From: Paramarasmius palmivorus
Lineage: Eukaryota; Basidiomycota; Agaricomycetes; Agaricales; Marasmiaceae
Assembly: GCA_037176845.1 (NCBI GenBank)
Contig: JAYKXP010000367.1
Location: 1-20,020 of the forward strand
Length of the DNA stretch: 20,020 nucleotides
Reading direction: 5' to 3'
Below the pieces are notes generated by a model, which was not told the origin of the DNA, made no database searches, and saw only the letters and a list, made by a program, of their open reading frames with translations. Shown in pieces: positions 1 to 8,591 of this stretch (position 1 is the first letter of the stretch; the number at the start of each line of letters is the position of its first letter). The position numbers and the translations under genes were made by a program.

Positions 1-1784
1 AAGCTGAATCCATTGTGGATTTCAATATGTTTGATTGTGGTAGTTGGGATAAATTTGCTTGGTGCAGGTATGCGCACCCTTTCCTGGTGAAGACAAGTAC
101 TGATTGAACTGTTGAAGGCGCTTACGGAGAGGCAGAGTTCATTTTCGCGTTAGTGCATTACTCGAGTGGCTGCTACGTCGGCTGAAGAGAAGCTCTAGAT
201 CGATCAAGGTTATAACCATCGTTGGATTAATAATTCTCGGTATCGTCCTTGATCTTGGAGGTTCGTGTTCCAATGACCTTCACTATTCTCACCGCTAAAA
301 TCACAACAGGTGGTCCCAATCATGACCGCATAGGCTTCCGGTACTGGCTCGATCCTGGCCCCTTTGTTCAATTCAACGAAATCCCTGGGGCTAAAGGAAG
401 GTTCCTTGGATGGTGGGCAGTAATGACACAAGCTGTATTTTCGTTCATCGGGACGGAAATCGTCAGCGTACGTCTTTCTCTCTTTCTTATAATCATTCCC
501 AGTCTCAACACCTTTGACAGATCGCCGCTGGTGAGACCAAGAATCCCCGGTGAGCCGAAGAACCGCCCGTCTAGTCTCCAGATCGTCGCCTAACTTCACT
601 GATTGTAGACGCAACATCCCACGCGCAATCAAACGCGTATACATTCGCATTCTCCTCTTTTACATCGGCGGGACGTTCATCATTGTGATACTCGTTCTTT
701 CAACGAGCCCAGGTTTAAACATGGTTAAGACGGCAGGTGCCTTTTCGGGGCCGTTTGTGATTGCTATTCAAATGCTTGGGATTGGGGTTTGCCTCGGTGT
801 GTGTTCTTTCTTTATCAAGCTCAATTCAAGTCATACTGATTACTGGATAGGTGATAAATGCAGCTCTGCTTTCCTCCGGTGGTCCGCTGCCTCCGAGTGT
901 TTATTACACAGCTTCTAGGCGCTTTTGTATGCTCTCCTTCCTTCCTTTCTTTCTTATGTCCAATATCACCGAAGCTATAGATGGCTCGCAGTTCTCAGGG
1001 CAAGCTCCTTCCATTATCCTCCTTACAACCTCTTCGCGGTCTTCCATGGGTCTCCATCGTCACCTGCTCCCTATTCTCCGGTTTAGCGTACATGGCTGTC
1101 TCTAGCGGTGCAGGTACCGTTTTTCATTGGTTTCAGGCTATGACTGGTCAGTTCCCTATGTCCTATTTTCTTTTTTACCGTACGGCTAATAACACGCGAC
1201 GATAGCAATGGCCGGCTTACTCACCTGGCTCGGTATAAGCATCACCTACCTCCGTTTTTACGCCGGAATGCGTGCTCAAGGTTTCGATCGCCAAAAGTTG
1301 CCTTTCAAGTCAAACTTGCAGCCGTATGCGGGGTGGTATGCTTGTGTTGGATGTGTAGTTATCTGCATTGTGAGTTCCTCTAAGCCTACCTTGATTCTAG
1401 ATAGCACACTCACAACGGCGAAAACAGTTCAGCGGCTGGAAAGTCTTTTTAACAGACAACTGGGAAACCGATACCTTCATCACGAATTACCTCCCCGTGG
1501 CGTTATTCCCGATTATGTTTGTAGGGTGTAAAGTATACCGCAAGACGAGGTTTGTGAGAGTGGAGGAGATGGATTTTGTTAGTGGTGTTGAGGAGGTTGT
1601 TAGGGATAGGTATGTCCTCTGCCTTCTTTGGTTGATTGAGCTGAAATGGACATGGGGTGTAGCTATGAGGAACCACCGCCGAGGAATGTGGTAGAGAAGG
1701 TTTGGGCTTGGTTGGTGAGTTTCTCTCTCTGTTTGTGTTTTATTGGGAGTGGGTTAGGCTGATTGAAATTGGGTGTAGATGTGA
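1..1784 (+). CDS. Amino acid permease (APC superfamily, YAT family), 5' end outside window, frame broken in one exon
   Basis: This is a plasma-membrane amino acid/proton symporter of the yeast amino acid transporter type. Likely exons are 1-67, 118-148, 199-260, 310-467, 521-549, 609-798, 851-926, 981-1146, 1206-1369, 1428-1609, 1663-1714 and 1779-1784, the last encoding only Met-stop. Diagnostic stretches are IPGAKGRFLGWWAVMTQAVF, AGETKNPRRNIPRAIKRVYI, LRGLPWVSIVTCSLFSGLAY, GLLTWLGISITYLRFYAGMR and the cytosolic tail SYEEPPPRNVVEKVWAWLM. About 390 residues are visible; the family has about 550, so the N-terminus and first helices lie upstream. Every exon junction is in phase except 851-926. 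There, INAALLSS is followed by out-of-frame remnants of the usual WSAASSDLYTSSRALYGLA block, spread over different frames, and the exon is 76 nt where a multiple of three is needed. The copy is therefore either a young pseudogene or carries sequencing errors. Family assignment is firm; functionality is doubtful. Confidence 0.88.
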
Positions 1785-1849
1785 TACCTGTACCGTAGCT
1801 TATCGTTGACGTACGGATCCAATACGATGGAAGATACGAACAAATCACT

Positions 1850-1949
1850 GGCCGACTAGCTCAGTTGGTTAGAGCGTCGTGCTAATATTTAGGTCGTTAC
1901 CGTTTGCATATTAACGCGAAGGTCTTGGGTTCGATCCCCACGTTGGCCA
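1850..1949 (+). tRNA. tRNA-Ile(AAU), 26-nt intron
   Basis: All arms fold: acceptor GGCCGAC/GTTGGCC with discriminator A, D arm GCTC/GAGC, anticodon stem TCGTG/CGCGA, T arm TTGGG/CCCAC. The loop CTAATAA gives anticodon AAT, read as IAU for isoleucine after A34 editing. The mature length is 74 nt. The intron at 1888-1913 sits in the canonical place, directly after position 37. Internal A box (TAGCTCAGTTGG) and B box (GGTTCGATCCC) are intact, and a run of five T at about 1973-1977 can end Pol III transcription. Confidence 0.97.
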
Positions 1950-2102
1950 GATGAGGCTCTCTCAATCATACCCTTTTTGTGTCGCACCTGAATTTCAACG
2001 TTCGAAAGGTCCAAGTCGTTCTGCATCGCAATCGTGATTTCAACGACACCCCCCTTTCTCTCTCCCTGTTGGTCTACCCAATCCAAGGCCGCATCGTTAT
2101 CT

Positions 2103-2194
2103 GGCCGACTAGCTCAGCTGGTTAGAGCGTCGTGCTAATATCATACTTGAGGATATCAACGCGAAGGTCTTGGGTTCGATCCCCACGTTGGCCA
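2103..2194 (+). tRNA. tRNA-Ile(AAU), 18-nt intron
   Basis: The exons match the first copy except for one D-loop base (AGCTCAGCTGG instead of AGCTCAGTTGG). The intron is 2141-2158 and differs in length and sequence from the others. A TTTTT run about 20 nt downstream is the likely Pol III terminator. The flanking CT before and GA after the gene are shared with the first copy, which suggests local duplication. Confidence 0.97.
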
Positions 2195-2325
2195 GATTAC
2201 AATAGCTGGTATGGACTTTTTGCTTTGTCGCGATCGTCTGCTTTGGCTTCCCAATTCCCGTATCTACCTCCATGACCAAGAACCCGTGACCAGTAGAATC
2301 CATAACACAGAAGCGAGTACCCAAC

Positions 2326-2423
2326 GGCCGACTAGCTCAGTTGGTTAGAGCGTCGTGCTAATATTGTGCTTGGATACCCTAATGTTAACGCGAAGGTCTT
2401 GGGTTCGATCCCCACGTTGGCCA
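2326..2423 (+). tRNA. tRNA-Ile(AAU), 24-nt intron
   Basis: Third tandem copy, with mature sequence identical to the first. The intron is 2364-2387. A nine-T run at about 2443-2451 is a strong Pol III terminator. The immediate flanks differ from those of the other copies. Confidence 0.97.
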
Positions 2424-2720
2424 TTGGTTATCCACCTGATAGTTTTTTTTTCGTTTTGTGACCACGTTCCGACTTCATTTCATCAACCTATGTGTGTGTG
2501 TGTATGTACAAAAAGACTTTGGGTTCGGGGTTTGTTATTCTATGCAAGTCTTAGACGTAGCAAAAGGTATCATAAGGGTTGAAGTTAAGCGTAAAGTCCA
2601 AGTTCGAGTTCAAGTCCGAGTGCATTCCTTCCTTCCTTCCTTCCTTCCTTCCCAATACCTTCCCTTCACCCCAAAAACACACCTCTTCCCCAACTAAAAC
2701 ACAACGCAAAACCACCCCAC
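2424..2720. repeat. Gene-free stretch with GT, hexamer and TTCC microsatellites
   Basis: This lies between the third tRNA gene and the stop of the minus-strand Skt5-like gene, and probably contains that gene's 3' UTR. It holds a short GT run near 2490, imperfect six-base units of the type AAGTCC/AAGTTC at about 2595-2621, and about seven TTCC units at about 2625-2652. No coding evidence was seen. Confidence 0.6.
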
Positions 2721-5347
2721 CTACATAACAACACAATCCTTATCCTCAGCTTTCGCACCCTGAAAGCCCATCTCCGCGAAAGTCTGTGGACCTGGTTTCT
2801 TCGGTCCACTCCCGGCGCTAGATGTTGGGCGGCTACTTGGTGGTGTCATACCTCCAGCTCCTGCCCCTAAACCTCCACCTGGGCCAGAGTCGGACGTAAC
2901 TCTCCTTCCTGGGTGTGGATGTGGAGACGTCGTCCGCCCAGAAGGTGCAGCTGAACCGGAGCCTGGGTCCGTAAGCGTATACCGATTCGCATTTGGGAAA
3001 CTTTGTTGTGTCTGTAAATGCGGGCGGGGGCCGACGCCTGGGCCGTTATACGGTTGTTGGGGTGGCGGTGCCTGGATTTGCGGTGGTGGTTGTTGGGGTG
3101 GGACTTGAATCTGCGGCGGTGGTGCTTGTATTTGCGGTGGTGGACGCTGTTGTGGTGGTTCGGTAGGATACCTCCCATGTCCTTGCTGAGGTTGAGGTGG
3201 CCGCTGTTGTTGTAGCGTGTTTTTACGTATAAGATCCACGACCTGTTTACTATCCCTTCTCGACGGGTACTGCTGTTGTTGCTGGGGCGGGTACGGCGCT
3301 TGTGGGTACCCTGGGCCTGCTTGTGGTGGTGGTGGTTGGGGATATCCAGGTGGTGCTGGACCTTGTCTGCTTTTGCGTTTCATCAGCCACCCAAAAAAAC
3401 GCGAAAAAAAGAGAAAAAGAAAACAAACGTACTTTGCCAAATACCCATCCCTAATCCTCTGCGCCTCACTCCTCTCTTTCGCCTGCGTCCTACTCCTCAC
3501 GAGTTTACTCTCAGTGATGGAATCATGTTCGGCGCGAGTGAGGTGTTGGGATTGTGCGATAGCGGATAGACGGTCTCCGGCGTCTGTGTTGCCGTGTGCG
3601 GCGGCCTGTTGAGGTGTTTCGTTAGTAAGTGTATATGTGTGAGGTGTGTGTGTGTGAGGAATAAGGCACAAGGAACAGATGTAAGATGGCAGCCTCGACC
3701 GACGGCAGATGCAGAACGTAACAACACCCGCACGTCCACGGCTATACAAGCCCGAGGCCGTATTCCTCGTAACATAAAACAAAAAAGAAGAAACACGCAA
3801 GAAAAACAAAAACGCCTCACCTTTTCGTACCACGCCCTAGCCTCACCCAAATCCTTAACACCCCCCACACCAACCTCTGCATAATACCCCATTGCAAACT
3901 CTGCACTCGGTAATCCCCTCTTGGCAGCCTTCTCCGCAAAGATTCTCGCTAGGGATTCATCTTTCTCAAAGCCTTCTTCTGCGGATTTACCTGCGCCTCT
4001 TTATCAACACCGTAACACAGCAAGAAACAAGAAAAACACACGTACCTTCAACAGAAGACCCACATAGGAACCACTTGGATAACGCCATATCCGCCTCAAC
4101 CTCCCCATTCTGACTTGCCCTCGAATACCACTCCACACTCATCAAACTATCAAACTCCCAAGGCGGTACAGCAAACTCGTACGCATGCCCCAATTTATAC
4201 TGCGCCGGGGGAAAATGGAGGTACGCAGACCTCTCTAAATGCTGTTTCGCTTCCGCCTGTGCCTGTCCAGTCGGTGGTAGCAAATGCGGAGGTACACTAG
4301 CCTGTGTGAACTCCCCCAACAATAGTAGCGCATACACATACGCCGGCTGCGGGGCGTCCAACGAACTAGCAATCGCCGCACCCTTCAAAAGCGACAACGC
4401 CCGATCGACATTCGCCGGCTGGTTCAACTGCCCAAGTAAACAAGCCATACCCATCCTATACATACACCCCGGCTCTCCCTTCGATACACCTCTCTCAAAA
4501 CACTCTCGCGCGCGTGTAAGGTCACTAAAGGACTCATAGTCCCGACCAATCCGATACCACGCTCTAGCGTACCCAGCCCGAGCGGCAGCTTCGAAATCAC
4601 GGAAAGCAGAACGCGGGTTCGGTTTGATGTATGATGGGAAGGCGCCGCTTGCCGTCAGGCATGCGCGGTGGAACAAAGCCTCGGGCGGTGGGGGTTGTTG
4701 GTTGCAGATTGTTAAGAGGAGTGGGATAGCGTGTGAAGAGAGGTTTAAAAGGTCTGGATCAGCGATGTTGACTGGCCCAGTAGGTGGATCAGGTGGAGTC
4801 GACCCATATTGAGCGTTTTGAGAAGCAGATATGGAGGCGGATTTGTCGATTAAGAAAAGGATATCGCGGATCCATGAGAGTTGGGTGTCTGGAGACGAAG
4901 AATGGATTGTTGGGAGAAAGGTGAGGAGGTGTTGGGGTGTTGGGAGTGGGGCAGTCAATGACCCAGTACCGGTACCGGAAGAGGACGGAGCGAGTGATAG
5001 AGAAGACATTTGGTGTGAGAGAGAGTAAGGATCCGGAAGAGGAGAAGCAGTGTAAGATCGATTTTGCTGTTGTGGTGGTTGTGGAGGAGGAGGGGCAGCC
5101 CAAGGACTCCAATCGCCGTTTCTGGGAGGTGGAGGTGAAAAACCTGGGTTATAGTTGATATTGGCTTGTGGAAAGGCTGGTGGAGGAGGCGGAGGCGGAG
5201 AAGTTGAGAAATTTTCCAGATTATGTGCCATCTACAGCATGTTGTTAGACGTAAAATCGGTTAAGCAGAAACGACGCTTACATCTGATTGAATACGATGT
5301 GGAATTGGTGTTGCTAGCGTAGGTGGTGGTGGTGGAGGAACGTTCAT
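2721..5347 (-). CDS. Skt5/Chs4-type chitin synthase activator, Sel1 repeats, C-terminal CaaX box
   Basis: Family knowledge: Skt5/Chs4 proteins bind and activate a chitin synthase (Chs3 in yeast) at the plasma membrane. Exons, in transcript order, are 5347-5282, 5231-4046, 3990-3821, 3605-3433 and 3366-2721; all phases close and give 746 residues. The N-terminal ~200 residues are Pro-rich and disordered. Sel1-like helical repeats follow at about 230-490, for example AARAGYARAWYRIGRDYE and AAKRGLPSAEFAMGYYAEVG. A basic region with RAEHDSITESKLVRSRTQAK comes next, then a Pro/Gln-rich tail ending CVVM. Cys743 is the predicted prenylation site, and terminal Met favours farnesyl. I chose the start at 5347 because its 22 codons splice in frame to the second exon through a 50-nt intron; an ATG at 5231, directly after the acceptor, is the alternative. 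The third intron (3606-3820, 215 nt) is unusually long. A TATAAA lies 31 nt upstream of the ATG. Which chitin synthase it serves cannot be told. Confidence 0.9.
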
Positions 5348-5650
5348 GGTTTACCAACAAAAGACGTTTGACTGCGGTTTATAGCAAGTCTGTCACGTCA
5401 CTGCCTTCTCAGCGCCTGCACAGCACATCTCACTGCTAGCACTGCTTGCGCCCGTCTCTGTCTCTTGGAAACAAATTGTATACACATCCAGGACTCATCA
5501 TTGATTATCGTTCCGTCTCTTTTGATGTTGATCCTTGCCCGCCAACCCGCTATGATTTTGATCTTCTTGTTCCACGGCGCATCGATACTACACAGCCCCA
5601 CTAAAGTATCAGTGCGACAGAAAAAAAATTCTCACTTCACACCCAGACAC
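5348..5650 (-). promoter_or_regulatory. Upstream region of the Skt5-like gene
   Basis: On the minus strand a TATAAA lies at 5378-5383, 31 nt before the chosen start codon, and TGACGTGA lies a little further upstream at about 5392-5400. The rest, up to the tRNA gene at 5651, shows no coding evidence. An eight-base A run near 5621-5628 reads as T8 on the minus strand and probably ends Pol III transcription of the adjacent tRNA gene. Confidence 0.45.
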
Positions 5651-5742
5651 TGGCCAACGTGGGGATCGAACCCAAGACCTTCGCGTTCATATTCGACTAC
5701 ACGATATTAGCACGACGCTCTAACCAACTGAGCTAGTCGGCC
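5651..5742 (-). tRNA. tRNA-Ile(AAU), 18-nt intron, minus strand
   Basis: Fourth copy. Its mature 74-nt sequence is identical to copies one and three. The intron is 5687-5704, unrelated in sequence to the other 18-nt intron at 2141-2158. It sits between the Skt5-like gene and the secreted-protein gene, inverted relative to the tandem trio. The T8 run on its 3' side is a good Pol III terminator. Confidence 0.97.
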
Positions 5743-5809
5743 AGTGACCACTCCTACATCTCCAGGTACATCGATCTATGTGCACATCTAAAACCTTTTC
5801 TAAAGTACT

Positions 5810-8295
5810 CTAAAAATCTACTTCCCCCACAATCTTTCTACACACAGGCTGTGGATCAATCCAATCCGGTTCCTCATCCTCATCGACATCCTCAGGTGGC
5901 GGTGGTCCTCTCCCAGGTGGCCCAGGTCTCCCACCAGGTCCCCATCGAAACATCGGCCAAGTGGGTAGATAACACATTTCCTGCGCACGCCACATAAGCA
6001 ACGACCAAGAAGCAAAGTGAGCACACGTACGTCCCAATTACACCCCGGTCGACACTTTAACCAAACACTCCAATCCAACCAATTCATCAATCGTTCGATT
6101 TCTTCTTTCCATGCGCCAAGGAGCTCTTCTACGTCTCCATCGTCGTGGTCAACACCCCAACTCCACATCCTGATCACAGACCTGCATATCTCCTTCGTCG
6201 TACCTTCCACAGCACCCAAGAGTAGCTTTTCCGAAGGTGTCATGGCCAACGTCTCTCGGATATACCTCGTATGCGTCGTCGCACACAACTTGTACGTAGC
6301 ATTAAAATTCGGCGATGCAAGAAGGTACGGCGCCACCATCGCCGTCAACTGGCCCTGTACATCCCCTGCCTTCTTCACCGTGGTCTCGTTGAGGTTGACT
6401 AAATCCCTAACCAACTCCAACCTCTCCGCATACCTATCCTTAACCACTTTTATCAAGGTTTGCCAATCCACTCCACTCCCACTACCTCCACTACCGGAAA
6501 ACGCGCTATTCAGCCTCCCCATCACGGCACCAATATCTCGTGCAGAGATACCTTCCAACCGATGTTCCAGCCTCCCATTCATCCGGGCACGTACGTCCAC
6601 CAAACTAGGTACTAGATCCGTATCGTAGAACGATATGAACTTTGTGTAGTCGAGTTTAACGCGTGTTTCGCCGGGAAAGTGGTTATGTCGTGCGCCGGCG
6701 CGTATAACCTATAATGAGTGAATACTTGGAGCGATGTGAAAGATTGTGTTGAGACTTACCTCGATATCCATACGTACTTCTGCGTTGGTGTTGGTGCTGG
6801 GAGCGTGCAGAGGAGGTCCAACCCGACCCCTTTTGATCTCTTCGAGGTTAAGCATACTCTCAACACGTACACCTGCCGTGAAGTCGCATAGCATGATCTC
6901 ACTAGTAGTGGCACCCATTAGCTACGTTTCAACTTCATAGTTAATCCTAAGACACTCACAAATCCATCTCCATCCTACCAACACATCATCAGCAAACTCC
7001 CCAACACAAAAAGAAATCAAACATATACCTAACAAACCCATCAACACCCTTTCCTTCTTCCTGACCCCAATCACACAACACCCCCAACCTCTCCCTCTCT
7101 TCAAAATACCTCTCCTTGTCTACACGTCCCCACGCAACGATATCCTGACTATCCATAGACCCATAAGGCATCTTCGCTGCGCTGCTTCCGTCAAAGTAGA
7201 GCAGAGTTAGGGGACGTGTTGTTACGAGAGTAAGGTGCCAACAGTTTGAGGTGCTGTTTTCGTTGGTGTTTGGGGTTTCTGGGGCGTCGTGTTCTGGTTT
7301 GGGGTGAGGTGAAGGTGCGTCGGGGTTTGACGAATTTCTACCAGGCCTACGACCTGGGAGGGCGGGGCAGAATCGGGATTGGCGAACTTGGCGAACTGGG
7401 AATTTGACGAACTCGGCGAATCAAGTGAACTGGGTGAACTTTCAGTTTAGTAGCTAGATACAGGAGTAGAGATGTTTTTTTGAGTGGTAGAAGACGGTGA
7501 ACCGTTTTTATTAGTAGAGCCTGAATTGCCGGAGCACCTGCGGTCCGGCAGTTGACCTGAGCGCGACTTTCAATGTTGTCCATCCACGCACTTGTCGAGG
7601 CTCTTGACAACGCTACCGGGAATGATATCCTATCCAAATCCCTCTCGGTTTCTCAGTTTCTCCTTCTTATTCGTGTCGGAATTTCATTGAGAAACGACAT
7701 CCTTCTCTCTCTTTAACTTCTATATATGGTAAATGCCGGTCACGGGCACTCCTTCTTCGTCTTTGTTCAGCTCCTCGCCTCCTGCCTACCCATTTGCACC
7801 ATTCCCCCCATTGCTTAAGGAAAGTCTCTGTTCACCCAGTTCATCCAGTTCCCTAGTTCCCGCCAGGTTCGCCAAGTTCGCTGATCGCGGTACCGCCCCA
7901 GACTGCGACCTGGAAACCCCCGACAGAAATTCAACGAATGCTCCGGATCCGTCGCTACCCACTCCGGCGTACTGGGTACATTCGAATCCGAACGTCCGTG
8001 GTAGAGGAGTGTTCCCGTAGGCACATACGCGGGGATGAGTGTATGACCTGCGTTTCCAAGCTTTCCATTAAACGTGAAGAACAAGGAGGGAGTAGGGGTG
8101 CGCACCATTCCTATACCGCGTATTAGGCCATTGCTGTAACAACGAACTGGCCGTCTCAAAAACGAGATGGTGTGTGCTGTTTGGGTTCGGTGGAGTGTCT
8201 AGATCCCATTCCCAATCATCGTGGTGTAGAGAAAAAGGCACCTGGGCAGCCTGAGCTACTAGTAGGAAGCTGAGAACCACCGTTACCGGGAGCAT
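5810..8295 (-). CDS. Secreted protein of unknown function, probably a basidiomycete family
   Basis: No catalytic family is recognised. From memory, similar hypothetical proteins with the blocks GHTLIP, GTLLYHGR, CWHLTLV, LLYFDGSSAAKMP, GSMDSQD and LCDF are common in Agaricomycetes; I could not search. Proposed exons are 8295-8106, 8047-7836, 7411-7029, 6974-6960, 6901-6760, 6708-6031 and 5980-5810, giving 596 residues in phase. Residues 1-17 (MLPVTVVLSFLLVAQAA) form a signal peptide. The next conserved part is GHTLIPAYVPTGTLLYHGRS, then a Pro/Asn/Arg-rich linker, then the CWHLTLV block near residue 191. After this come the PGETRVKLDYTKFISFYDT segment, a helical region and a Cys-rich end (CRPGCNWD|EMCYLPTWP), followed by an acidic Pro-rich tail. 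No second membrane helix was seen, so it is probably secreted. The boundary between exons 2 and 3 (about 7836/7411) is uncertain, because that region is a minisatellite inverted repeat. TATATAG lies about 38 nt upstream of the ATG. Confidence 0.8.
7325..7947. repeat. Inverted repeat with 9-nt minisatellite arms, inside the secreted-protein gene
   Basis: The left arm (about 7325-7444, plus strand) matches the right arm (about 7826-7947) read on the minus strand. Identical blocks in the same order are GAATTTCT, GCGAACTTGGCGAAC and TGAACTGGGTGAAC, with nearly equal spacing (42 and 43 nt, then 29 and 23 nt). Both arms consist partly of degenerate units near GCGAACTGG. The spacer of about 380 bp is not repeated. 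Confidence 0.75.
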
Positions 8296-8591
8296 GGTTG
8301 CGAGAGCGAGAGATACGGCGGCATGTCCTTATCTATATACATGTTTTGGGTGTGGCTGCGGATGCGATATGTCGGAGATCACTTTGGGCTAGGCTTGATG
8401 AGAGCTGTAGAATGTATACAACTTGGAAGAGATAGAGAGAGTTGGTACCTGGGTATAATTGGGATGAGTCTGAGAAAAGGTTGAATTGAAGGTTATCGTT
8501 ATCGTTATCTAGAGCGGTCAGATGAGACGCGTTGAGATCTCTAGCATCTGTATCCCCAATATTAAACACGGTATGTACATTAGTTCGACTA
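8296..8591 (-). promoter_or_regulatory. Region between the SDR stop and the secreted-protein start
   Basis: Both neighbours are on the minus strand, so this holds the 3' end of the SDR transcript and the promoter of the secreted-protein gene. On the minus strand GTATATAGAT (8331-8340) is a TATA-like element about 38 nt before the ATG at 8295. A short GTTATC repeat lies near 8493-8510. No coding evidence. Confidence 0.45.

Noticed and set aside
1888..2387. Possibility that the tRNA genes are broken by insertions
   Set aside because: The interruptions sit exactly after position 37 in every copy, the normal site of eukaryotic tRNA introns.
2625..2652. CRISPR-like or structured repeat
   Set aside because: It is a plain TTCC microsatellite without spacers, in a eukaryotic genome.
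2721..3833. Single minus-strand ORF of 370 codons
   Set aside because: It runs through two introns of the Skt5-like gene. Only 3605-3433 and 3366-2721 belong to the protein.
6017..6628. Plus-strand ORF of 203 codons
   Set aside because: It is antisense to exon 6 of the secreted-protein gene, whose minus-strand frame has family-like conservation and correct splice sites. The plus frame has no motif.
7325..7947. Fold-back transposon
   Set aside because: The inverted arms are coding-linker minisatellites, and no target-site duplication or transposase was visible, so only an inverted repeat is claimed.
7733..8020. Plus-strand ORF of 95 codons (MPVTGTPSSSLFSS...)
   Set aside because: It is Ser/Pro-rich, antisense to exon 2 of the secreted-protein gene and explained by the minisatellite arm.
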